A stretch of DNA of 64,000 bases from Styela clava (Eukaryota > Chordata > Ascidiacea > Stolidobranchia > Styelidae), in the NCBI RefSeq assembly GCF_964204865.1, contig NC_135262.1:6572001-6636000 (forward strand), written 5' to 3'. The position numbers were made by a program, and so were the translations under genes. Below are positions 23,700-32,553 of this stretch, one piece after another. The notes below the pieces were generated by a model. The model had not been told where the DNA came from. It ran no database searches and saw only the letters and a list, made by a program, of their open reading frames with translations. Position 1 is the first letter of the stretch. Each line of letters starts with the position of its first letter.

Positions 23700-24820
23700 G
23701 CCTCACTATCTGTTATTAGTAGCTAGTCATTTTTGACAAATTCTAAAAAGGTGGCTCAGCTTAAAAAGTTCGAGAACAACTGGTGTACAGTATTGATGAA
23801 GAGCCAATGACTGAAATGAAACGGTTTATCATAGCTTGTATTTGATATTCTAAATTCCAGATTGGACAAATTATTTGTTTTATTTGAAAATTATTTTGAG
23901 CAATTGGAATCTGACATTATACCCAATTTAATTTTTCAAACTAAAAAAAATGAACCGACCACCAATCAAATCGCTGTTCATCTTAATATTTCCAAACTCA
24001 AATTTATTGAATATACATCTGATATTTTTAATATGACCCAATTTGGAATGTTCAGTACCCAATTTGGATATTTCAGATTCAAAAATATTAATTTGTAATT
24101 ACATTCAAAATTGTAAGCTTTTCGGTTTTGGCCATTCCTTCATGTGATTTTTTTATTCATTTAATTAAATAATATTTCATGATTTTGCCTCTTTCAACAT
24201 GATTTAAGACATTTCTCGAATATTAAATTTTTCAATTTTAGCCATACAATTTATCTTTCTGTTATGAAACTGGGAAAATTGAAAATGAATTTTCAATCAA
24301 TAATATATCAAAATTGACTGAATAATTTGTCATAGAGGGCGCTAGAGTTTAATTCAGGGTTGTTAATATTATAAGGGCTGGTGTAACTTATGTGTGATAT
24401 CATGTGTGTTATAGAGGTATAAGAAATCTTTTCTGCGCTGTTAGATTCAGCACAATTCTATATTATTTTGTATGAGAATATAAGTCAGATTTATTCCATG
24501 TATACTGATTTGATATTCGCTTTGACTATTATTAAAAAATTATTAATATGGTGTGACAAATAATTTTTTTTAATTCATTTTTTTAGCTCAAGTATTTCAC
24601 ACTTTTTTACTATATCCTTGTGGTTAGATGTGTGAATAAATTTGAATTACCGATAGTTAACTTTTAACATGTAGTAACGCCCTTTCTTTTCAATTCTGTA
24701 CATTTTATACCTTACATAGGGTTTTATTTGCTCTCCTGATTCAGTAATCAGTTTTTATCTATTTGTTTTAAATTCTATTTTAGAATTAATTTTTTGATGA
24801 AACTGCTAGATAAAAATTAG
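23700..24820. other. A+T-rich noncoding spacer before TMEM230
   Basis: Very A+T-rich, no recognisable gene. The open stretch at 23862-24098 begins at a non-ATG codon and is of low complexity. Promoter elements of the downstream operon would lie here but none is clear. Confidence 0.5.
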
Positions 24821-24821
24821 C

Positions 24822-24834
24822 ATAAGTTTCTTAG
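24822..24834 (+). promoter_or_regulatory. 3′ splice acceptor upstream of TMEM230 (possible trans-splice site)
   Basis: A pyrimidine-ended acceptor (ATAAGTTTCTTAG) stops 21 bases before the TMEM230 start codon, with no coding exon needed upstream. It could take a spliced leader or a 5′ untranslated exon. Sequence alone cannot separate the two. Confidence 0.45.
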
Positions 24835-24855
24835 TTGACATTCCAAAATAATCCT

Positions 24856-25191
24856 ATGCCTGAAGTGAAATACACAAAGCTTTCTCGGCGTTACGGAACA
24901 CCTGGAGAAGAAAAATACATTGATTTACAGTTCAAAAAACCGCCACAAAAAATTCCTTGGCGAGCGATTCGGGCTGCTGTTATTTTATTTTTACTTGGAA
25001 GTATTCTCATCATTGTTGGAGCTCTTCTAGTTTCTGGACATATTGACGAAAAATATAGTGATCGAACGTGGCCCGTTCTTATTCTTGGAATACTGACATT
25101 TGTTCCGGGGTTTTATCACGTAAGAATCGCTTACTACGCTTGGAGAGGATATAAAGGTTATTCGTTCGAAGATATACCAGAGTATAATTGA
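24856..25191 (+). CDS. TMEM230: TMEM230 family transmembrane protein
   Basis: A 111-residue single-exon protein matching the whole of vertebrate TMEM230. It has an N-terminal cytosolic segment with VKYTKLS and YIDLQFKK (residues 4-10 and about 22-29), then a first membrane helix at about 40-62 (AVILFLLGSILIIVGALLVS). A short loop leads to a second helix with WPVLILGILTFVPGFYHVRI, and the diagnostic tail AYYAWRGYKGYSFEDIP completes it. TMEM230 is a two-pass protein of secretory, recycling and synaptic vesicles implicated in vesicle trafficking. The ATG at 24856 gives a start like the family; the frame is open a little farther upstream, but only from a non-ATG codon. It is the first gene of a tight pair, its stop lying 27 bases before the PDRG1 start. 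Confidence 0.95.
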   Translation: MPEVKYTKLSRRYGTPGEEKYIDLQFKKPPQKIPWRAIRAAVILFLLGSILIIVGALLVSGHIDEKYSDRTWPVLILGILTFVPGFYHVRIAYYAWRGYKGYSFEDIPEYN

Positions 25192-25218
25192 GTAGTTGTA
25201 TTTATTTAAAATCAGAAA
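25192..25218 (+). promoter_or_regulatory. Intercistronic region with acceptor-like CAG
   Basis: Only 27 bases separate the TMEM230 stop from the PDRG1 ATG. They contain TATTTATTTAAAATCAG, an A/T-rich 3′ splice acceptor ending three bases before the ATG, and no AATAAA. This is the arrangement expected of a spliced-leader operon, where the downstream message is freed by trans-splicing. Known for tunicates and nematodes as a class; inferred here. Confidence 0.65.
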
Positions 25219-25623
25219 ATGGCAAGGGATCCTGATTCTGTTTTGAAATATTTGACTGAAGTTGAGGAGCAAGCCGAAGATATTCTCTCCGATAAACAAC
25301 AAATTGTCGACTTGGACAAACGAAGAAATATGAACAGAGAAGCATTAAGAGCTATAAAGAATGGCGTAGCCGCACCCAATAAATCTAAAACCTGGTTAAA
25401 TTCTGGTGGAATGTTTATCAAATTACCGTCAAGCGCAGCAACTGATATGCTCACTACAGACCAACATTACCTTGACGAAGAGATCAACAGTGTTCGAACA
25501 AAATTACATGATAAAGTTAATAAAATGCGAGATGTTGAAGGACAATCTGATTTAAAAGGATTTGACTTGAATGCCTTAAGTAAAACTGAATTAGAGGGTC
25601 TTCAGAAAAGTAGGCTGCTATGA
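25219..25623 (+). CDS. PDRG1: PDRG1, prefoldin-like protein
   Basis: A 134-residue single-exon protein aligning end to end with human PDRG1 (133 residues). It shows YLTEVEEQAEDILSDKQQIV near the N-terminus, then DLDKRRNMNREALRA, GMFIKLPSSA in the hairpin region and DLKGFDLNALSKTELEGLQK at the C-terminus. The family is a β-type prefoldin-like subunit of the R2TP/prefoldin-like (URI1) complex, which assists assembly of RNA polymerases and other machines in the cytoplasm. Coiled-coil helices flank a β-hairpin, as expected. The ATG at 25219 follows immediately after an acceptor-like CAG, supporting this start and trans-splicing. Second gene of the TMEM230-PDRG1 unit. Confidence 0.95.
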   Translation: MARDPDSVLKYLTEVEEQAEDILSDKQQIVDLDKRRNMNREALRAIKNGVAAPNKSKTWLNSGGMFIKLPSSAATDMLTTDQHYLDEEINSVRTKLHDKVNKMRDVEGQSDLKGFDLNALSKTELEGLQKSRLL

Positions 25624-25657
25624 AAAATAAATCTACTTTTTGGCAAAAATTTGTAAG

Positions 25658-25663
25658 AATAAA
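25658..25663 (+). terminator. Poly(A) signal candidate after PDRG1
   Basis: AATAAA 35 bases past the PDRG1 stop; another AATAAA overlaps 25626-25631, almost at the stop. No such signal exists between TMEM230 and PDRG1, consistent with one shared 3′ end. Confidence 0.5.
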
Positions 25664-25854
25664 TAATCACCTTAAATTATAATCTGGGTGTTGGAAAACG
25701 CACCATTTGACCCTAATAACGACACTGTGGAAGTTAACAATCTGTCGAATATTTTGATAGGATTTTCACATTTACATTCACACATTTCACATTCTTTGGG
25801 AGAGGATAACTGAAAAAAGAAAAAAACGGCTAAAATATAATATGGCGAAGCAAG

Positions 25855-25932
25855 GCTTTTCGTTTGGTAAACAGTCCTATTGCGTATAGGAATAGTTAAC
25901 CAGTAATTTGTTTCAGATGCGTGAACTTGATG
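25855..25932 (-). mobile_element. SINE-like fragment, reverse orientation
   Basis: GGAATAGTTAACCAGTAATTTGTTTCAGATGC resembles, on the opposite strand, GCATCTGAAACAAAT-A-CTGGTTAACTA in other copies of the dispersed SINE-like repeat (for example 40697 and 37190). Short and diverged. Confidence 0.4.
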
Positions 25933-25940
25933 GTGTAGGC

Positions 25941-26256
25941 TAGGGCTACTCAACTATTTTTTACCAAAGATTCGTATACAAAATTACTGAGTTATAGTCT
26001 TTTCAGAAATTATATTTAGACATTTTTAAATGCACACTTTCTTAGCTGGCTATTGATTATTCTCTGATCGAGATAGTCCAGCGCATTCATAAGCAAATTA
26101 TACAGTACCTTTAAATCTATAAAAGTCATTTAATAAAAGGAACATTCACATATCCAAAGTGGCGCCAATGATCAGAAATAAAGAATCGGGTGCGGTCCGA
26201 ATCTAATACTCGAAAGGTGCGAATTCGGACCGCTGTCCGCCAGTTGAGTAGCCCTC
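25941..26256. mobile_element. Short non-autonomous hAT element
   Basis: Ends TAGGGCTACTCAACT and AGTTGAGTAGCCCTC are inverse complements over nearly their full length. Flanking 8-mers GTGTAGGC (25933-25940) and GTGTAGGT (26257-26264) agree at 7 of 8 positions, a hAT-type target duplication. A subterminal palindrome-rich patch (GTGCGGTCCGAATC … GCGAATTCGGACCGC) lies near the right end. 316 bp, no open frame. Confidence 0.87.
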
Positions 26257-26754
26257 GTGTAGGTCATTGGCTTCTATCATCTAATGTTATTTCAGTGTAA
26301 AAATGTCAAATTTTGCTGTAAATTGTAATTTTTAAATATTTGATGCCCAAAATAAATGGAATATTTAAATACTTTCTAAATTAGTTTTATTCGATTCAGT
26401 GAATAATCAATTTTACGAATCATTTAAAATGTTTTTAATTGAATAAATTGAATTTTGCACAAATTATCGTTCATAGGTAAAAGGTGCAATTCATGAAAAT
26501 TGATATAGTCTTGCGCTTGGTGTTTGAAAGAAATCTTGTCATTTACCGATCCCCTAAAAACGGTCGCAGAAGAGTATTATTAAAAATGATGACCATTACT
26601 GTTATGTATTACTTTTATTATTAACAGTAAGTAGTTATCAAAATCCTTTGAATTCATCCTTGCTATCACTGTCAGTTCGATCTTTAGCTGTTGGAATTAA
26701 GTTAGCATAATGTAATTTTGTTTGAGTGCAATCAGAGGTATGGGCCAAATTTTT

Positions 26755-26880
26755 AGTGCGATCAGGTAATACGGCGTAATCATTTTGCGAGCCACGGCCT
26801 CTCGTCTTGTTACCAGTCCATGTCGGGTATGAAATTAGTTTGCTGGGTATTTATTTCAGATGCATGGAAACGTATTTATC
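26755..26880 (-). mobile_element. SINE-like 3′ fragment, reverse orientation
   Basis: On the minus strand it reads through AACCTAATTTCATACCCGACATGGACTGGTAAC-type words and CGAGAGGCCGTGGCTCGC, matching the order in copies at 23280, 34840 and 40700. Confidence 0.55.
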
Positions 26881-27505
26881 TGTATTTGTTGTCCAATAAC
26901 AGAAATGTTACAATCGTCATCTGCTTGGTACTAATCTGAATTGGATAATAATAAGTATTTAGTATATACTGAATATGTCACTAATGTTTTTCATTGTTAC
27001 TACCATTTTTCCATAATATAGCATATATAGCATTCCATAGTAGCAAAATGACTGTTAGGCCTAATTGATTGTTTATCAGGAAAATTTATAAGGTCATGTG
27101 CATTAAATCCCAATTAAAGGGGACTCTGGGCTACTGCCGAAATGTTACGAGATGCTAAGAGTATATAGTTTTGTAATGTTGCATTGTTTACCAGCAGATG
27201 CCATTTACTTGAAATTTGAAACAAATCATGTCAATGCAATCAGGCTTTTTGGCTTAGAAGTTTATTTGTCTAGCCAACAGACCTCAAATGCTGAACACAG
27301 ATATGTGTTAATAAGTAGCAAAACAATTGTTTTTAGTTCTGGTAACTCTTAAACTTTTATTAGCTAATTTTTTGTGTCTATTCATTTTGACCCTAACGGA
27401 TTACAATATTTCTAATTCCATTTATTACTTTCTCATTATTTATTATTTTAGCTTATTAGTATTAGATGTAAAGATTTTTAGTTATCTTCCAAACCTGCGG
27501 ACTCC
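26881..27505. other. No recognisable gene; 5′ flank of SPRYD7
   Basis: A+T-rich spacer. GATTTTTAG at 27472-27480 is an acceptor-like site 25 bases before the SPRYD7 ATG and could be used for a 5′ untranslated exon or spliced leader. Confidence 0.45.
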
Positions 27506-28096
27506 ATGGCGCTAACACTTGATTGGTTATGGAGATGCTTTGGATTTTCTTCTAATTCAAGAACAAATCAACAGAATTTATCGAATAATTCTGTTGTTCT
27601 CAATACAACAACAATGGGAACGGGTACGGTGATTGTTAAAAACGGTAAAAGGATATGCGGTACCGGTGGGGCTCTCGCTACAGCTCCTATTGCCCAAGAC
27701 AAAGGCTACTTTGAAGCAAAGGTACAAAGCTCTGGAATATGGGGAATCGGACTTGCACTCGCCAACGCAAATTTAAATCATGTTCCATTAGGAATGTGTG
27801 AAAAAACATGGGTATTCCGACATGACGGCACTGTGTGGCACAAAAATAATGAAATATGCAGGACAAAAAATTTACCAGCTGAGGGTGACGTTGTTGGTGT
27901 TACATTTGACCATATAGAACTGAAATTTTACCTTAATGGCAAGCCATATCCTTTTGTAGTTAGCGGTGTAAAAGGGAATGTATATCCTGTATTATATGTC
28001 GATGAAAGTGCAATACTCGATGTCCAATTTTCAAATTTCTACTTTCCGCCACCTAGTGGTTTCAGTGAAATCATGATTGAGCAACAAATTTTTTGA
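27506..28096 (+). CDS. SPRYD7: SPRY-domain-containing protein 7
   Basis: A 196-residue single-exon protein, the same length as human SPRYD7 (196). Diagnostic stretches: MGTGTVIVKNGKRICGTGGA (about residues 37-56), YFEAKVQSSGIWGIGLA, GDVVGVTFDHIELKFYLNGK, VYPVLYVDESAILDVQFS, and the terminal EQQIF shared with the human protein. One SPRY/B30.2 fold fills most of the protein; such domains bind short peptide motifs. SPRYD7 (CLLD6) has no well-established function. A short hydrophobic start with a Cys (LDWLWRCFGF) resembles the Cys-rich N-terminus of the vertebrate protein. The ATG at 27506 gives the correct family length. Confidence 0.96.
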   Translation: MALTLDWLWRCFGFSSNSRTNQQNLSNNSVVLNTTTMGTGTVIVKNGKRICGTGGALATAPIAQDKGYFEAKVQSSGIWGIGLALANANLNHVPLGMCEKTWVFRHDGTVWHKNNEICRTKNLPAEGDVVGVTFDHIELKFYLNGKPYPFVVSGVKGNVYPVLYVDESAILDVQFSNFYFPPPSGFSEIMIEQQIF

Positions 28097-28245
28097 TGAG
28101 TCATGTTTTTGTAGGTTCATGAATCACGATGGATTATAATTTTTATTGTTTTAAATTTTTCTCTCTTTGATTTCAAAAATTCATTTTTTAATGTTAGTAT
28201 TACACCGATGAATAGCCAATCGTTCAAAAATTTTAACGAAGATCA

Positions 28246-28251
28246 AATAAA
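28246..28251 (+). terminator. Poly(A) signal candidate of SPRYD7
   Basis: AATAAA 150 bases after the stop codon, in an A+T-rich 3′ flank and about 50 bases before a strong palindrome. Confidence 0.5.
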
Positions 28252-28299
28252 GTATAATTCGATTTAATGATGCAGTACACATGACATGCAGTGATATCC

Positions 28300-28330
28300 A
28301 TAACATATTCTTTATTAAAGAATATGTTAT
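28300..28330. repeat. Perfect 15-bp inverted repeat with 1-base spacer
   Basis: ATAACATATTCTTTA (28300-28314), one T, then TAAAGAATATGTTAT (28316-28330) form a perfect palindrome. It lies just past the SPRYD7 poly(A) signal. It could extrude as a cruciform or fold as a hairpin downstream of the cleavage site; no function can be proved. Confidence 0.85.
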
Positions 28331-28415
28331 AGATTGTAATTAGAATTACATTTTGAAAATCATCCAAACCATATGGACATTGCAATTGACCATTTATATT
28401 AGTATATAGAATGAT

Positions 28416-28630
28416 GGGTACTCCCGTAGTGTATGTACCAGGTTAGGTCATAATTTTATTCTGATTTTCCTTATTTTAATTCTATTACCGAGTTCAGGGA
28501 CTGTCTGTGTTAGCCAATTGAATATACCCCCTCATGCCCATAGGTTTCAGTCCCTTTACACAACTTGATATAAAGTGGGCGAAAAAAATTAGTTGGTATA
28601 TATATTATATTGGTACATACACATCTGGAG
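28416..28630. mobile_element. GGGTACTCC-family repeat, longer subtype
   Basis: Starts GGGTACTCCCGTAGTGTATG and then carries CCAGGTTAGG, TAATTTTATTCTGATTTTCC, AATATACCCCCT and CATAGGTTTCAGTCCCTTTA. These words recur in the same order at 61459-61648. The right end (ACACATCTGGAG) parallels the other copy's ACACACTCCTGGAG. Confidence 0.75.
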
Positions 28631-29914
28631 CGCCGAACTATGTATGCAAAATAGCTCTTCAGTAAATGGATGATGCTCTTGTACATATATTCTATTTGAA
28701 TTTTAAAGATTTAGAGATACAGTTTCCAGAATTTGAGAATATTTATTTTTTTTTTTTTAAGAAATTTTGTCATACTTGAAACTGGATTTATTGTAAAATT
28801 TAGCATTTATCTTAATTTTGCTACTTATGCTATAATAATCAAATTTGAATTGAATTATGGGAAATATTTCATAATAGTAGGTATTCCGATATGCCAAGTA
28901 TTATTCTATACTGTGTTTCTTCTTGTGAGTAAACACAATGCTGAGGAGTGAGGGCATGTATATTTAGGGCAATTAAATTATGAGCATTGTCGAAATATCG
29001 AAATATGTACCAGTGTACAGGGTGTCTTAAAGTTTTTCAAATTGCAAAGAAAAGTTATCGTCTTTAGAAATATATAGTTTTTTGGCCCCTGAACTAAACT
29101 TAACAAATACTGATCAAAATAAAACAAACTTGGTTAAGATATGTTGGGAAAAGACTACATAACAAACTAATAATAGGATTTTAGGAACACTCTTTATTTT
29201 ACTTCTTTTGCCAAATGCTGTCTTGATCTTCTGATATGTGTTTAATGTTTCAATGCAAAGGGAAAAATAATTTGCCTATAATATATTTCCTACATGCAGT
29301 ATTTGACCTAGTATAATTACACATTATGTCCCATGTTCTAATTTTATTATATATTTTGTTTCCTCCATTTTTTGCCTATCGTAGAATTCCATTTTTAATG
29401 TTGCATGCATGTATCACTTAATAGAATAAATTGACCACAAATTGACATTTATCGAAAAATATTGTAGAATTTAATATAAAAAAATCCTTCTTATATTCAA
29501 TCTTTTTCGTTGAATGCCTGTCGAATATTTTAATCAGTTGTAGAGTAAAAATTAGGAATTTTTGAATTTGAAAATAGTATGGATCTCCTTGCTACCAAGA
29601 GCAAAAAGCAGTTTTCAATTCTAAAATTTCATTTTGTTTTTCCTTATTGTAATGTAACTAGCGCAAGTTCATAATTTTTGTAGATTTTTCTCGCCGCAAG
29701 AATCAATACTCCTGTCCATTTTGGAAGGTTTTTGGCAATCATGTTCAGATTACGCAGTATATTGAATAATGCATGTCAACACCGAAAAATGAAAAATATT
29801 TTTTTCTAATGCATATTTCTAAAACTTTATCATTATTATTGATTAATATTAGGATGTTTAAATTAGTGTTATAATATCAACTTGATGACACTGTGACGAA
29901 TTCGGTATATAAAA
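28631..29914. other. No recognisable gene; 5′ flank of the sulfotransferase-like gene
   Basis: A+T-rich spacer. The frame at 28733-28951 starts inside a T-run and has no family signature. Confidence 0.5.
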
Positions 29915-30673
29915 ATGAAAATCATTGTTGCTGGATTCTGTAAAACTGGTACAAAAACAATGGCCGCTGTACTTGATATACTCGGATACACCGTTTATGA
30001 TTGGGAACATCATCTATATTATTTGCAAGATGATTGGAGAAAGATTCTAACAAAGGGCGGAACAACTGAAGATTTTTATGGAATGTATAAAGATATTGAC
30101 GTCGGCGTTGATATACCGTTCGCCTTATTTTGGGAAGAGGTTCTAAAAGCGTTTCCAGAATCAAAGATTATATTTATGCAACGTCAAAATGAAGAAATAT
30201 GGTTTAAAAGTTTAGAAAATCAATTGAAAATGTTTAATAAGAACTTGCCTTTTTGTGCTTTAACGACTCTATCCTATACAGGATATAAATTTTTTTCTTT
30301 ATCTGGAAAATTATGCACCGTGTTATTTGGAAATCAAAGTTTTCTGCCTTGGAATATGTATAACGGAGTAAGTTCCACAGTCGCTTTAAAGCGTTATCGT
30401 GACCATTGTACGTCTGTTCTAACCAGAGCTCCGACAGATCGTCTGTTAATATTCAATATGAAAGATGGATGGAAACCTCTATGTGAATTTTTAAATAAAG
30501 ATTATCCAAATGTCCCTTTTCCACATGAAAATGAAAGAGGAAAATTAGCCGAAAATTTATTGAAATCTAGCCCGATATTCCGAAAGATGCAAAATGAAAT
30601 GATGGTTGCTCTAACAGTGATTGGTATATTTGTATGCTATCTACTTTATCTTGTTATAGGCGGGCTTACGTGA
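29915..30673 (+). CDS. Sulfotransferase-like P-loop protein with C-terminal membrane anchor
   Basis: A 252-residue single-exon protein. It begins directly with a β-strand and PAPS-type P-loop, MKIIVAGFCKTGTKTMAAVL, the form typical of the Sulfotransfer_4 family. GVDIPFALFWEEVLKAFPES and the β-strand KIIFMQRQNEEIWFKSL (about residues 84-100) carry the Arg used for 3′-phosphate contact. A conserved RLLIFNMKDGWKPLCEFL-DYPNVPFPHENE block follows (about 187-212). A hydrophobic segment at about 231-249 (VALTVIGIFVCYLLYLVIGG) is a likely tail anchor, so the enzyme probably faces the cytosol or an organelle surface. It lacks a signal peptide, unlike Golgi carbohydrate sulfotransferases. Substrate unknown, and enzymatic activity unproven for this family. 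The ATG at 29915 places the P-loop at its usual N-terminal position. Confidence 0.88.
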   Translation: MKIIVAGFCKTGTKTMAAVLDILGYTVYDWEHHLYYLQDDWRKILTKGGTTEDFYGMYKDIDVGVDIPFALFWEEVLKAFPESKIIFMQRQNEEIWFKSLENQLKMFNKNLPFCALTTLSYTGYKFFSLSGKLCTVLFGNQSFLPWNMYNGVSSTVALKRYRDHCTSVLTRAPTDRLLIFNMKDGWKPLCEFLNKDYPNVPFPHENERGKLAENLLKSSPIFRKMQNEMMVALTVIGIFVCYLLYLVIGGLT

Positions 30674-32553
30674 TGCAAAGTATATTCCACTTCAATATTA
30701 AGAAGTGCTATTTAAAGTTGAATATGACTCATTTGTCTATGTCACCGTTTCCTATAGCTGTCAGCAAAATTTGACAAAAAATTTAAATATTGTTCTATGC
30801 ATACTGGTAGCCTCAAATTCTTGTTATTGTATAATATGACGACATATCTATGATAATTTAGATCAGAGGTGTGCAACCTATATGTGCAATGTTCGCTTCA
30901 CACAAGCTAGCTGTTATGGAACTGTGAGAGATTGGAATTACTCACACCTACCAGTTTAAACTAAATTAAAAACTAGTTTCGCAGGCCGACACTGTTAAAA
31001 ATTGGCACTTCTCCACGTTATTTTATTAGACACGATCATTCCGAATAGTGACGCTTCATTGATATTTGCGTGCAGATATGAAAAAATTCTTCATAGTGTC
31101 AATAAGGCAGAGACTGTTTTTTTCATACAAAATTTCTTTTTGTGATCCATACTTTTGTTAGGTTTTGGAAGTGTATATTTTATAGTTGGTATGTAACAGA
31201 GCCTTCAAAACTTGGCTATATCTATAAAGTTCATGTGACGAAACAGAACTTCAGTCTATATACCAGAACTGTGGTGTCGAGAGTCTGAATTTTGGCACGT
31301 TTTCATTGGGGTCTCAGACTCTCAGCGAGAGTTGTGTTTTTAATTCCTGTGACAAGGAGTGGAAGGTGTAGACCTAATTAGTGATAATGAAAGCCATAGT
31401 TTTCGCTGGAAAATCAAAACTTTTATCTGGGATACAAAATTATTGTATTAATTATTGTCCTTGTTAGTGATTTTGTGCCGTTTATTCCACTACAGTATAT
31501 TTGTCTCTGAACTTATCAAATCAAGATCCTACACTCTCATGGTGTTTTGAATAAATGTTGCGCTTTTTTATCACCCCATTTTATTACCTCTATGTCTATG
31601 CAATATATTTCCCACATGTCGCAGACTGTATGGAACTCGGGTAAGCCCAAAGAATTTAAAATATGTTGTAATTCGTTCATCATAGACTTGCTGGAGATTT
31701 CAATACTGTATCTCTGTGAACAATAAACAGTGGAATTTTTCATATTGGTTGATAAATGAATGGTTGTTTTGACTGTTTTGGTGGACGGGCACTTACTTGT
31801 ACGTTTTCAACTTTTTTATTAAGTTATGCCCGTCCTCAAGGATTTAAGTTGCTTTTCGGGACTTTGGTCGATTGGTCTAAAAAATGTCAAGTTGAAATTT
31901 CACTTGTAAGCAATTCTATTTGTGGGAATGTTTTTTCATATTTCAGATTTATTCTATTTTGATTTGATTTTTTGGCCTTATCCTAATTCTGGAAGCAATG
32001 AAGCGTATAATGATTTGATTTTATCTATTTACAGCATCGGTTGCAATTCCCAACATGTCATGCTTCATTAGTTTCTTGTGTTGAATGAGTTTGATGTTAA
32101 CAAGATCCTTAGTTTGAAATATCTAGGGTGTGGTATGGTATTGTATTTTTAATATATTTTGTTTGCGCAGAAGCAGGCTTCACTTTAGTTGTGTGTAGTA
32201 CCGGTACATATTGTTGATTAGACTTTTGCTCATTAAGTGCTATTTGGCGGAATAAACATAAGTCAATCTCGCCATTTCTACGAACAGAAAGCGAACCTCA
32301 CACAAATTTTCTAGGGATAGGATTGGATTTTTTTCTACGTGAGAGGAAAGCCAATAGACGACTTCACCATATCGTCCTGTTGCCAACCCATGTTCGTTAT
32401 TGGAGGAGTCAACCAGTCATACATCAGATACATACCTTATTCTAATAGATTGAGTCTGGCAGTTATTCAGTTCACCCAGTGTTATTATTATTTTTTTTTC
32501 AGATAGCATATTTAGCATCTAGTAGTTTTTAAAGTTTGCGCAAATTATTAACA
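30674..32553. other. Intergenic region before ADAM17
   Basis: No supported gene. 30867-30881 (CAGAGGTGTGCAACC) resembles a hAT terminus, but I found no partner end. 32335-32430 resembles the reverse orientation of the SINE-like repeat (CGTCCTGTTGCCAACCCATG, GAGTCAACCAGTCATACATC). The frames at 31537-31743 (minus) and 31756-31962 have no family features. Confidence 0.45.
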
